Below are positions 1 through 7,411 of a DNA stretch of 13,416 bases, piece after piece (position 1 is the first letter of the stretch; the number at the start of each line of letters is the position of its first letter). This DNA comes from Kiritimatiellia bacterium (lineage in GTDB: Bacteria > Verrucomicrobiota > Kiritimatiellia > RFP12 > UBA1067). The translations under genes and the position numbers were made by a program. The stretch covers positions 1 to 13,416 of the forward strand of contig JAGBZQ010000094.1 in NCBI GenBank assembly GCA_017628165.1. The letters are read 5' to 3'. Under the pieces are notes generated by a model that had not been told where the DNA came from, did no database searches, and saw only the letters and a program-made list of their open reading frames with translations.

Positions 1-75
1 ATCTCCGATACCTCTGTGCAGGAGCGTGTCAAGCGCGAGGCCATGGAGCTTGTCGCCAAGTTCCCGGTTCACTGA
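1..75 (+). CDS. glyA: Serine hydroxymethyltransferase, C-terminal end only (probable)
   Basis: Only the last 24 codons lie in the window; the gene begins upstream and ends at TGA 73-75. The residues include VKREAMELVAKFPVH, which resembles the usual end of GlyA: a helix with Val/Leu-Cys/Ala-x-(K/R)-(F/Y)-P-(V/L)-(Y/H) at the extreme C-terminus. GlyA is a PLP enzyme converting serine and tetrahydrofolate to glycine and methylene-tetrahydrofolate in the cytoplasm. No catalytic residue is visible in this fragment, so the call rests on the tail motif alone. The next gene, era, appears to start within or immediately at its stop codon. Confidence 0.6.
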   Translation: MSDTSVQERVKREAMELVAKFPVH

Positions 76-1022
76 TTGGAGTAAGAAGGCCTAAGGTTGC
101 TGTTGTAGGAGTGGTAGGGCGGTCAAACGCCGGCAAGTCGACGCTTGTAAATCGTCTTGTCGGCGATAAGGTCTCCATTGTCTCTCCGGTGGAGCAGACG
201 ACGCGCAATACGATTCGCGGTATAGTGGATGAGGAGCGCGGCCAGCTGGTTCTGCTTGATACTCCCGGCCTTCACAAGGCGGTCGGCAACCTTGGGCGCA
301 TTTTGAACAGAATGGCCCGGAGAAGCGCTGCTGGTGCGGATATTCTTGCCGTTGTTTTCGATGCGGCCGAGGAGCCGCAGATGGAGGATATCGGGTGGAT
401 GAGCCGCGTAATCCGTGAGCGCCATGAGAAGTTGATTTTCGTTTTGAACAAGGCCGATTGCGTGAATTTTCACGAGGCCGAATTCAGGTCCGCATGGGAT
501 GAAGTCGTTTCCGATGCCAAGGCCGTGCCACCGGAGGATGGCAATCTTTTTATTCCCGAGCCGCGCTGGATCAGAGCCATTTCCACCACTGAGGGCGGTG
601 CGAACAAGGTTCTCGATGCTCTCTTTGAGTTTGCCGAGGAGGGAGAAAAGCTCTTCCCGGAGGATATTGTCACAGACTATCCCCGCCGACTTGCGATCGC
701 AGATACGATTCGCGAGAAGTTCCTCAAGCGCATGCATCAGGAGATTCCGCACGAGCTTGGCATTGCCGTCAAGAAAATTGTGGAGGGTTCGGGTCGTTGG
801 GATGTGGAGGCGGACGTTCTCGTGAACCGTCCTTCCCAGAAGCCCATCGTCATCGGCCGCGGGGCTGAAACGCTTAAGAATGTCCGCAAGCAGGCCGAGC
901 GTGAGCTAGCCGAAATGTTCGGGCTTAAAATAGCGTTGAAGCTTTGGGTGAAAGTTGAGCCCAAGTGGATGCAGAACGAGAAGCTTTTGACCGAGATGGG
1001 ATATATGGGAGGAGAGATCTGA
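72..1022 (+). CDS. era: GTPase Era (ribosome assembly, 16S rRNA binding)
   Basis: Era binds GTP and the 3' end of 16S rRNA during 30S subunit maturation. Residues are numbered from CTG 72. G1 P-loop GRSNAGKS is 16-23, the G2 threonines TTR are 43-45, G3 DTPGLH is 63-68 and G4 NKAD is 126-129. A C-terminal KH domain follows, with VIGRGAETLK and the Era-typical ending LWVKVEPKW...LLTEMGY. The first ordinary start codon, GTG 111, would begin two residues before the P-loop and remove its first beta strand. The open frame continues upstream through KVAVVGVV, so I place the start at CTG 72, overlapping the glyA stop as CTGA; ATT 75 is an alternative and GTG 111 the conservative choice. The resulting 316 residues fit the family (about 300). 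The KH GxxG loop reads GRGA and the usual SA of G5 reads ST. Function is confident; the start is not. Confidence 0.93.
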   Translation: MIGVRRPKVAVVGVVGRSNAGKSTLVNRLVGDKVSIVSPVEQTTRNTIRGIVDEERGQLVLLDTPGLHKAVGNLGRILNRMARRSAAGADILAVVFDAAEEPQMEDIGWMSRVIRERHEKLIFVLNKADCVNFHEAEFRSAWDEVVSDAKAVPPEDGNLFIPEPRWIRAISTTEGGANKVLDALFEFAEEGEKLFPEDIVTDYPRRLAIADTIREKFLKRMHQEIPHELGIAVKKIVEGSGRWDVEADVLVNRPSQKPIVIGRGAETLKNVRKQAERELAEMFGLKIALKLWVKVEPKWMQNEKLLTEMGYMGGEI

Positions 1023-1023
1023 G

Positions 1024-3129
1024 ATGTTCGTTTCCTCGCGGTATTTGACGGTCTTTTTTGCTGCGTTTTGCGCCGCATTTTTCTGCCGCGCCGATGCATT
1101 GTCTGTGGCAAAGGAGGCTCTCCGCGATGGTCTTTGGAGTATAGCGCGATTGAACGCAAAAAAGGCCAACGATCCTGAAACGCTTGGGATCGTCCTTGAG
1201 GCGTATGCGCGCGAGGGCAAGTGGGAGGCGCTTCTTAAGGAGCTTGATGCGCATGAAAATGCAAAGGGAGATATTCCCGCTTATTACCGCATTCTCGCGA
1301 AAGTGAAAACGCTTTCTGCGGATGAGGCTTTAAAGGCCTTTGACGGTCTTTCGTTTGAAAGCCCTGATTTTATTCGCAGAGGGGCGCTTCTGAAGGCTGA
1401 TGTGATGTTTAACTCCGGCGATGCCGAGGGGGCTGCAAAGATAGTAGAGGAGCATTCCCTTTCTTCGTGGAATGATGAATCTAAAATGGTTTCGGCCAGA
1501 ATCTTCCGTTCGCTTGAAATGAACGACCGTGCATTCGCTCTTTGGAGGGAGGTTGCAGCTTCCACTAACGCAAGCGTTGGCGCGTTCGTTGCGGCGGCGC
1601 GCAATCTGGGCGAAACAAATCTTCTTAAGGTTGCATACGCAAGGGTTCAAACACCTGATCTTAAGCGCGTAGTAGGGCTTGATTTAGGGCGCCGGCTTCT
1701 TGAGTCCAATGAAACATTCGCCGAGGGCGAAATGCTCGTGCGCGCCATCGCAAACAACTCTCCTGATGCGGAAGGGGCCATGGAGTCTTTTGTGTTTCTC
1801 GCCCAGGCGTATTTAGAGCGTGAGGAGTTTTCCAAGTCTGCTGATGCATATCAGAAGGCTATTGAAGCGTGGCCTCTCCTTGCCCGCAATGTGGCTGTGC
1901 AGGATGGGTATGCCTGGGCCTTGCTGAAGCTTGGCAAAACAGGAGAGGCGTTGACTCAATTTGCTCGTGTAGAGGAATTGGCTGCCGACGATGACACCAA
2001 GGCCGAGGCCCTTGTCAAGCAGGGTGATGTCCTTTCGTCGCTTTCGCGTGGAGTGGAGGCGATGGAGAAATACCGCAAGGCGTTAGAATCTTATCCGGAG
2101 GCGCCGGCGTGCCGTAAGCTCAAAACGCTCGTGGAGCTTACGGATCTCGAGTCAAAAGGCCGTGAGCTTTATGGAGAGTTCCGTTTCGATGAGGCTCTTA
2201 AGACGTTTGCAGAAATCGCCGAGCGTGACCATACTCGCAAGCCGCGTATGGAATATCTTGAAATGCTCTGCCTGTATGGTCTCGGGCGCGATGCCGAGGC
2301 GGCGCTCAAGGCGAAGGCCCTTGCCGCGGGATGCCAGGATGCGAAGATTCGCGCAGAGGCCGCGCTGTGGCTTGCCAAGTTTTTTTACAACGCCCGCCAG
2401 TGGCAGGATTCCTGCGTTCTTTTCTCGGCGTACGCCACGAACATGATGCCGTCTTCGGCGCAGGCTCCTTCTGCGCTTCTTTGGGCTTCGCGTGCCGCGT
2501 TTGCCTTGAGCAATTTCAAAGGAGCGATAGACCTTTCCACCAAGCTTGCAGTTGATTATCCCGAATCGTCAGAGAAAATTCCCGGATGCCTGCTTCAAGG
2601 CGAGGCGCTTGTGGCGCTTTCGCGTTTTGACGAAGCTGTGGTTGTTCTTGAGAAGGTGGCTGCAGATTCAAAGGCGGCGGCGGACGAGCGCTTCCGCGCC
2701 AAGATGCTTATGGCCGATGCGATGTTCCTTCTCGGAGCCGACAATTCCACGCGCTATTCCGATGCGCTCAAGGATTTCATGGAGCTCAGGCAGATTGAGA
2801 ATTTAACGCCGCCTCAGAAAATTCTTGTTTCGTTCAAGATCGCGCGAACGCTTGAAAAGATCGGGCGCATGGATGAGGCCCGTGATGCCTACTATAGTTC
2901 CGTAATCCTGGCATACCGCGATTTCCGTCTCAAGGGGATTGTTCTTGATGATGAGATCAAGGCTATTTTCGCCCGTGCGGCCTTTAGGCTTTCCGATGAG
3001 TACGAAAGCTTAGGGCAGGATGAAAAAGCCAAAAGCATTTTGAGGCTTGTTATCAAAAGCGATGTCAAGACTGCGGCGGACGAGGCTCGCCGCAAGCTTG
3101 AGCGGATAAAAGAGAAAGGGGCTTTCTGA
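1024..3129 (+). CDS. Secreted TPR-repeat protein of an ExbB/ExbD cassette
   Basis: This 701-residue protein has an N-terminal signal peptide: a short polar start, a Phe/Ala-rich core at about 8-20 and a likely cleavage site near ADA at 23-25. It should be periplasmic. The rest is almost all alpha-helical with tetratricopeptide-type helix pairs; clear ones are at about 253-285 (FLAQAYLEREEFSKSADAY), 291-320 and 327-360, and more follow to the C-terminus. There is no catalytic motif, so a scaffolding or protein-binding role is inferred. ATG 1024 lies one base after the era stop and has a purine-rich site GGGAGGAG at 1008-1015. The stop overlaps the next start as TGATG (3127-3131), implying coupling to the exbB-like gene. 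TPR proteins next to ExbB/ExbD pairs are common in PVC and Bacteroidota genomes. The exact partner is unknown. Confidence 0.85.
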   Translation: MFVSSRYLTVFFAAFCAAFFCRADALSVAKEALRDGLWSIARLNAKKANDPETLGIVLEAYAREGKWEALLKELDAHENAKGDIPAYYRILAKVKTLSADEALKAFDGLSFESPDFIRRGALLKADVMFNSGDAEGAAKIVEEHSLSSWNDESKMVSARIFRSLEMNDRAFALWREVAASTNASVGAFVAAARNLGETNLLKVAYARVQTPDLKRVVGLDLGRRLLESNETFAEGEMLVRAIANNSPDAEGAMESFVFLAQAYLEREEFSKSADAYQKAIEAWPLLARNVAVQDGYAWALLKLGKTGEALTQFARVEELAADDDTKAEALVKQGDVLSSLSRGVEAMEKYRKALESYPEAPACRKLKTLVELTDLESKGRELYGEFRFDEALKTFAEIAERDHTRKPRMEYLEMLCLYGLGRDAEAALKAKALAAGCQDAKIRAEAALWLAKFFYNARQWQDSCVLFSAYATNMMPSSAQAPSALLWASRAAFALSNFKGAIDLSTKLAVDYPESSEKIPGCLLQGEALVALSRFDEAVVVLEKVAADSKAAADERFRAKMLMADAMFLLGADNSTRYSDALKDFMELRQIENLTPPQKILVSFKIARTLEKIGRMDEARDAYYSSVILAYRDFRLKGIVLDDEIKAIFARAAFRLSDEYESLGQDEKAKSILRLVIKSDVKTAADEARRKLERIKEKGAF

Positions 3130-3734
3130 TGGAGTTGGCTGCTAATGCCGTTTTTTTGATTTTGATCGCACTTGCCATAACTGCGGTTGCGATGTTTCTT
3201 GGGCGTTTCATCGAATTGCGGCGTTTTCTCATAGATTGGCAAGACTTCCTTAAGGGTGTGACCAACGTCCTTGAGAGCGGCAACGAGGACGAGGCGATTG
3301 CGATCTGCGAGGATACTCCGGTTCCGGTTGCTAATGTTGTGGCCACCGCGATACGCCACCGCAAGGGTACGGCTCTCGCTTTGCGCGAGGCGGTCGAGGC
3401 GCGCGGCCGTGCGGAGGTTTCGCGGCTCGATAGGCGTCTTGCCGCGCTTTCCATAATATCTCACATTGCGCCGCTTCTGGGGCTTCTCGGGACGATGATC
3501 GGCTTTGTGGATACCGTCATGATAGTCGATGGAGGAGAGATAGTTTTACGCTCTCAGCTTGTCACTTCGGCTGTATCCGCCATCAGGTGCGCGATCATGG
3601 GTCTTGTTGTGGCTATTCCGGTTTCCGTTATGTACGGAATGTTGAGGCTCAGGACGGAGCGCTTGATTGTTGAGCTTGACGCCGCAGCCACAGAGATAGT
3701 GGGCTATATTCTCACCAAGGGGGCCCGTCAATGA
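3129..3734 (+). CDS. ExbB/TolQ/MotA-family proton-channel protein
   Basis: Members form the inner-membrane pentamer that, with ExbD/TolR, uses proton flow to power envelope work such as TonB-dependent uptake, Tol-Pal or motility. The 201 residues contain a first membrane helix at about 7-26, a cytoplasmic loop at about 30-105, then helices at about 107-130 and 148-170. The family signature is clear: APLLGLLGTMIGFVDT at 114-129 and MGLVVAIPVSVMY at 157-169. The helix-2 threonine is present as T122 (GTM). The helix-3 threonine of E. coli ExbB (T181, in ATAIGL) aligns with A155 here (CAIMGL), an unusual loss. The start overlaps the TPR gene stop, with GAAAGGGG at 3114-3121 as ribosome-binding site; the stop overlaps the exbD-like start as ATGA. 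I leave the symbol blank because ExbB and TolQ cannot be separated by sequence alone. Confidence 0.9.
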   Translation: MELAANAVFLILIALAITAVAMFLGRFIELRRFLIDWQDFLKGVTNVLESGNEDEAIAICEDTPVPVANVVATAIRHRKGTALALREAVEARGRAEVSRLDRRLAALSIISHIAPLLGLLGTMIGFVDTVMIVDGGEIVLRSQLVTSAVSAIRCAIMGLVVAIPVSVMYGMLRLRTERLIVELDAAATEIVGYILTKGARQ

Positions 3735-4213
3735 GGCGATGGGGATGGTCTCTCGCAGCGTCCATCAGGACGGCTCGCGCCGGCGGATTCCCGCGGCGTC
3801 TCGAGCCTTTTTCAGCTGCGGTGCCATGGATTACGCTTCTGTTTCTTTTTGTGATGCTTGTCAAAATCGGCGGCAGCATAACGCATGAGAAGGGTGTCCT
3901 CTTTGATTTGCCGCACACGTCAATCGGAGATATTTCCGAGACCGACGCCGTGGCGCTTATGCTTTATACCGATGAGGGGACGCTTCTGTTTTTCGATGAT
4001 ACACGTTATGTTCTGGAAGACAGCTCCCAGATGAAAATGTTTTCAAAGCAGCTTGAAAGGCGCATTTCATACGCGTCGGAGAATGTGCTTCTGGTTCTTG
4101 CGGACCGGAGGATATCCGGCGGCGAGCTTATGAAAGTGGCCAACATCGCCAGAGACAGCGGAGCGCGCAAAGTTCTTTTCGCTGAAAAGAAAGCGGAGGC
4201 CGGGGAGCTGTGA
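3731..4213 (+). CDS. ExbD/TolR-family protein lacking the membrane aspartate
   Basis: Family members have one N-terminal membrane helix, whose conserved aspartate carries protons, and a periplasmic domain. Here 160 residues show a basic N-terminus, a helix at about 31-50 (VPWITLLFLFVMLVKI) and a periplasmic part from about 52. The stretch VLLVLADRRISGGELMKVANIARDSGA at about 119-145 contains the ExbD hallmark (hhhxAD...hhxhhxhAxxxG), reported here as its key residues V119-L123, A124-D125, G131 and A140. Aligning the helix to the family pattern TPFIDVMLVLL places T35 where the essential Asp (ExbD D25, TolR D23) should be, and no acidic residue occurs in the helix. The gene overlaps the exbB-like gene by ATGA (3731-3734), with AAGGGGG at 3718-3724 upstream. 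The call rests on fold pattern and context; its motor function is doubtful. Confidence 0.82.
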   Translation: MRRWGWSLAASIRTARAGGFPRRLEPFSAAVPWITLLFLFVMLVKIGGSITHEKGVLFDLPHTSIGDISETDAVALMLYTDEGTLLFFDDTRYVLEDSSQMKMFSKQLERRISYASENVLLVLADRRISGGELMKVANIARDSGARKVLFAEKKAEAGEL

Positions 4214-4689
4214 AGAAGATGCTTTATATCAGGCCGCGCAGAAGTTTGAGAAGTGAGATACTTTCGCTTCTTCCTCTTGGCGTTCTTTTGTTTGCCCTCG
4301 CGGCGGTGTTTCCGTTTGGTTCATTCCGTTTCGGGGAGAAGAGGGGCTACGCTGCGCACAATACAGCGCCATCCTGCGCATTCGTCAATCTTGAAGACGG
4401 CGCTGTTCTAAAGGCCATGGAGCGTGTCCGCTCATCGCTCTCTGTAGATCCCGGGAATGTTCGCAATCTTCGCGCAGATCTTTCGCTTTCAACGATCGCC
4501 GAGGAGATTCCCGCGAATGTGTTTGTCGTTTCTGAAAGAGTGCGTTATGTCCCTGCTGTCAAGGTAGAATGCGCGGCGGATTTTCTTCCGGCGTCAAAGG
4601 CAGCAGGCGAAGCTCTCGTTGTTGAGGCTTCCGCTGACGATTGTGAAAAGCCAGTTTTTTCAAAAGAGGAAATGTTAAAAATCGACTGA
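4210..4689 (+). CDS. Unrecognised single-helix membrane protein of the ExbB/ExbD cassette
   Basis: I do not recognise this 159-residue protein. It begins with a strongly basic segment (K2, K3, R8, R10, R11, R14), then one hydrophobic helix at about 17-37 (LSLLPLGVLLFALAAVF). The remaining roughly 120 residues would be periplasmic under the positive-inside rule and contain three cysteines (in SCAF, VECA and DDCE). The start GTG 4210 overlaps the exbD-like stop as GTGA, with GGAGG at 4195-4199; ATG 4219 is an alternative that leaves the topology unchanged. It occupies the place where tonB often follows exbD, and the topology is TonB-like, but there is no Pro-Lys/Pro-Glu-rich linker and no recognisable TonB C-terminal domain. 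A partner or adaptor of the TPR/ExbB/ExbD set is the reasonable inference. Confidence 0.75.
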   Translation: MKKMLYIRPRRSLRSEILSLLPLGVLLFALAAVFPFGSFRFGEKRGYAAHNTAPSCAFVNLEDGAVLKAMERVRSSLSVDPGNVRNLRADLSLSTIAEEIPANVFVVSERVRYVPAVKVECAADFLPASKAAGEALVVEASADDCEKPVFSKEEMLKID

Positions 4690-4702
4690 AAGGAAAAATA
4701 CA

Positions 4703-5314
4703 ATGACACAAGCACAGGTTCTCAAGGCGTTTAAGGATACAGGAGCTCTTTTGGAGGGGCATTTCGAGCTTCGCTCCAAGCTCCATTCCAACCGCTATTT
4801 TCAGTGCGCCAACGTTCTCAGGTATCCGCGCGTGGCGGAGAAGCTCTGCCGCGAAGTGACCCGCATGGCCGTTAAGAGCGGCAAGCTCGGCAAGCGCATC
4901 GACGGCGTCATCTCGCCTGCAGTCGGCGGAATTCTTGTTGGGCATGAGGTTGCGCGCGAGCTCAATGTGAAGTGCATTTTCGCGGAGAAGGTTCAAGGCG
5001 AGGGTGTGGACGCTTCCGGCAAGCCCAATACCGTCCTTGCGATGCGCCGCTTCTCCATTAAGAAGGGAGAGCGCTATATCGTGGCGGAGGACGTGGTCAC
5101 AAAGGGTGGACGCGTTCAGGAGACGATTGATCTCGTCAAGGCCGCCGGCGGCAAGGTGGCGGGCGTGATACTTCTTGTCGATCGTTCAGCCGGCAAGGTG
5201 AAGTTTCCGCGCATCCCGATGTTCTCGCTCATGCAGATCACGCCTGAGACGTGGACGAAGGATGAGTGCCCGATGTGCAAGGCCGGCTCCAAGCCAGTCC
5301 ACCCAGGATCGTAA
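4703..5314 (+). CDS. pyrE: Orotate phosphoribosyltransferase
   Basis: PyrE joins orotate to PRPP to make orotidine 5'-phosphate, the penultimate step of UMP synthesis, in the cytoplasm. The 203 residues show the family start ALLEGHFELRSKLHSNRYF at about 15-33, the DGVISPAVGGILVGHE segment at 67-82, FAEK at 93-96, and the PRPP-binding motif IVAEDVVTKGG at 126-136 with E129, D130 and T133. The ending CPMCKAGSKPVHPGS is typical of a large bacterial PyrE subgroup. Length is normal. The start ATG 4703 has AAAGGA at 4689-4694 and follows the unknown membrane gene by 13 bases. No other pyrimidine gene is present, so the placement is incidental rather than pathway-based. Confidence 0.95.
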   Translation: MTQAQVLKAFKDTGALLEGHFELRSKLHSNRYFQCANVLRYPRVAEKLCREVTRMAVKSGKLGKRIDGVISPAVGGILVGHEVARELNVKCIFAEKVQGEGVDASGKPNTVLAMRRFSIKKGERYIVAEDVVTKGGRVQETIDLVKAAGGKVAGVILLVDRSAGKVKFPRIPMFSLMQITPETWTKDECPMCKAGSKPVHPGS

Positions 5315-5329
5315 ATTTTTATTCTGACA

Positions 5330-6520
5330 ATGAAATTCAATTCCGTAGAAGAATGTCTTGAGGCTTTGCGGCGCGGCGAAATCATACTCGTGACTGACGA
5401 CGCCGACCGGGAGAACGAGGGTGATTGCATCTGCGCCGCCGAGTTCGCCACTTTAGAGAATGTCAATTTCATGGCTACCCATGCCAAGGGATTGATTTGC
5501 ATGCCGATGAGCGGCGAGTGGTGCGACAGGCTCGATCTGCCGCAGATGGTGGCCGCAAATACCGATAATCACCAGACGGCGTTCACCGTATCTATAGATG
5601 CGGCAGCTACCACTACGGGAATTTCAGCGTTGGAGCGTTCGGTCACCGCGCGCAAATGTGTAGAGGAAGGCGTGAGCGGGGCGGATTTCCGCCGCCCTGG
5701 TCACATGTTTCCCCTCCGTGCGCGCGAGGGCGGCGTTCTCATGCGCGCAGGTCATACGGAGGCAACCGTGGATCTATGCCGTCTTGCCGGTCTTAAGGAG
5801 GTGGGGCTCTGCTGCGAGATCATGAGGGATGACGGCTCGATGGCGCGCCTTGATGATGTCTTTGCCTTTGCCGCGAAACATTCTCTCAAGGTCACGACCA
5901 TCGCTGATCTGATCGCCTACCGCCGCAAGAACGACAAGCTTGTGGAGGCGGTGGAGGAAGTGGATATGCCAACACGCTACGGCCACTTCAGACTGAGGAT
6001 GTATCGCAGCCGCATCACGGGGCTTGAGCACATCGCGTTGATCAAAGGCGATGTGGCGGCCGCCGAAAGCGCTCTTGTGCGTGTCCATTCCGAATGCTTT
6101 ACAGGCGATGTCCTCGGCAGTGAGCGCTGCGACTGCGGGCCGCAGCTCCATAAGGCTATGGCGATGATAGAGAAGGAGGGTGTGGGAGCCGTTCTTTATA
6201 TGCGCCAAGAAGGGCGCGGTATTGGCCTTGCCGCCAAGCTTCACGCCTACAAGAAACAGGAAGAGGGTATGGATACCGTAGAGGCGAATGTTGCACTCGG
6301 CTTCGCCCCGGACTTGAGGGATTATGGTGAAGGTGCGCAGATTCTCGTGGATCTCGGAATATCTAAGATTCGCCTTATGACGAACAATCCATGCAAGATT
6401 GCAGGTCTTGAGGGGTACGGTCTTGAGATTGTAGAGCGCGTTCCGATTGTGATAGAGCCCACCGAGCACGACAAGTGCTACCTCGACACGAAAAAGACGA
6501 AAATGGGGCATTTGCTGTGA
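5330..6520 (+). CDS. ribBA: Bifunctional riboflavin biosynthesis protein RibBA
   Basis: The N-terminal half is 3,4-dihydroxy-2-butanone 4-phosphate synthase, which uses ribulose 5-phosphate; the C-terminal half is GTP cyclohydrolase II, which opens GTP. Together they supply both precursors of riboflavin. RibB landmarks are DDADRENEGD at 23-32, C57 and GHTEATVDL at 141-149. RibA landmarks are zinc cysteines C256, C267 and C269 (RVHSECFTGD...ERCDC), RQEGRGIGL at 292-300, DLRDYGEGAQIL at 328-339 and TNNPCK at 351-356. Both halves look active and the 396 residues match the usual fusion length. One deviation is SALERSVTA where most relatives have SAxDRAxTI. The 15 bases after pyrE contain no good ribosome-binding site and no FMN riboswitch. 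The stop overlaps the next gene's start as GTGA (6517-6520). Confidence 0.96.
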   Translation: MKFNSVEECLEALRRGEIILVTDDADRENEGDCICAAEFATLENVNFMATHAKGLICMPMSGEWCDRLDLPQMVAANTDNHQTAFTVSIDAAATTTGISALERSVTARKCVEEGVSGADFRRPGHMFPLRAREGGVLMRAGHTEATVDLCRLAGLKEVGLCCEIMRDDGSMARLDDVFAFAAKHSLKVTTIADLIAYRRKNDKLVEAVEEVDMPTRYGHFRLRMYRSRITGLEHIALIKGDVAAAESALVRVHSECFTGDVLGSERCDCGPQLHKAMAMIEKEGVGAVLYMRQEGRGIGLAAKLHAYKKQEEGMDTVEANVALGFAPDLRDYGEGAQILVDLGISKIRLMTNNPCKIAGLEGYGLEIVERVPIVIEPTEHDKCYLDTKKTKMGHLL

Positions 6521-7389
6521 TTGATAGAAAGGTTCTCGTTTCAGCATTCCTTGCCATTTGCGCGTCTCTTCTCATGGCGCACGAATGGACAGGTATAGAG
6601 CCGGCATCGCGTATCGGCGGGCGTATGGCGTCGTGCGGATATATGCGTGGGAAGGTTGTGCTTCTCGATTGCCGCGACTATTCCAAGTCTGGCGGGCACA
6701 ACCTTGCCGAATTGCAGAAAATCTGGGAATCCTACAAGTCCAAGCCTTTCGTGCTTCTTGGCGCTCATATTTCCTCCGGCGAAAGCGGAGAAGCCGCAAA
6801 AAATATCGTGGAGTCTCGGGTTTCTTACCCTGTTTACTCAAATGTCGGGCTTAAGGATTCTTCGGGAAATGATGTTGTTCTCAAGCCTGGTTTGCATGTT
6901 TTCGATATTACAGGCCGCAGGCTCTATTATGGAAATGATCTCCGTCAGGCGCAGGGTATCGTCGGGCCGGCCATTTTTGCTGTGCGTATTCCTTCTTCGG
7001 TAAGGCAATGGAAGGAGACTCTCGATTATGAAATAGCAAAACTTCCGGGAAGCGCGTATTTGCGCATCAGAGATCTGCGCACCCGCAAGGATGTCTTGAA
7101 AGCTCTCGCCGCTGAATTTCCAGACTCCGTTAAGGAATATGCGAAAGTCTGGAACGGGTATCGTGCATCGCAGGAGATAATTAAGCTTGCCAAGCTAGTG
7201 GAAATGGCGCGTCTTGTGAAAGATCGCGACAAGTCTTCCGCAAAAAGCAAGCGTATTACCGCATCGCAGATTTCATCGCGTTCGGCAAGGTATGAGATTC
7301 TCAAGACAAGTGAAAATCCTTTTGTGGTTCAAGAAGCAAAAAACTCTTTTGCAGACCTTGAATTTGCAAAGGCTGAAATAGGTAAATAA
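6517..7389 (+). CDS. Secreted thioredoxin-fold-like protein without a CxxC motif
   Basis: I place the start at GTG 6517, which overlaps the ribBA stop and gives a clean signal peptide (MIDRK, a hydrophobic stretch at about 6-20, cleavage near MAH). A further-upstream in-frame GTG at 6475 would bury that signal 14 residues inside the protein. GGGG at 6505-6508 is a possible ribosome-binding site. Of 290 residues, about 45-145 recall the TlpA/peroxiredoxin fold: GKVVLLDCRDYSKSG at 45-59, where relatives have GKVVLLxFWAxWCxxC, then PFVLLGAHIS at 77-86 and HVFDITGRRLYYG at 127-139. The Cys-x-x-Cys pair is absent and only C52 is nearby, so disulfide chemistry is unlikely. The rest, about 160-290, is helical, basic and unrecognised. 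A binding or structural role outside the cytoplasm is inferred. Confidence 0.72.
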   Translation: MIDRKVLVSAFLAICASLLMAHEWTGIEPASRIGGRMASCGYMRGKVVLLDCRDYSKSGGHNLAELQKIWESYKSKPFVLLGAHISSGESGEAAKNIVESRVSYPVYSNVGLKDSSGNDVVLKPGLHVFDITGRRLYYGNDLRQAQGIVGPAIFAVRIPSSVRQWKETLDYEIAKLPGSAYLRIRDLRTRKDVLKALAAEFPDSVKEYAKVWNGYRASQEIIKLAKLVEMARLVKDRDKSSAKSKRITASQISSRSARYEILKTSENPFVVQEAKNSFADLEFAKAEIGK

Positions 7390-7400
7390 TGTTGAAAAAA

Positions 7401-7406
7401 AGGAGG
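7401..7406 (+). promoter_or_regulatory. Strong ribosome-binding site of the DUF1080 gene
   Basis: A full AGGAGG lies five bases upstream of ATG 7412, after a run of seven A residues. This 22-base gap is the longest between any two genes here, so the DUF1080 gene starts translation independently of its upstream neighbour. No promoter can be assigned because upstream sequence is coding. Confidence 0.75.
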
Positions 7407-7411
7407 CAATT

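Noticed and set aside
123..752. A 209-codon minus-strand open frame opposite era
   Set aside because: It shadows a well-supported gene and has no recognisable protein features.
2892..3464. A 190-codon minus-strand open frame across the TPR/exbB junction
   Set aside because: It spans two real plus-strand genes, is rich in Arg and Ser as antisense translations often are, and resembles no family.
5315..5329. A possible FMN riboswitch before ribBA
   Set aside because: Only 15 bases separate pyrE and ribBA, far too few for the aptamer.
5774..6547. A 257-codon open frame on the minus strand opposite ribBA
   Set aside because: It lies wholly against a clearly conserved gene, and its translation shows no domain, signal or ribosome-binding site. 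It is a by-product of the codon pattern of ribBA.
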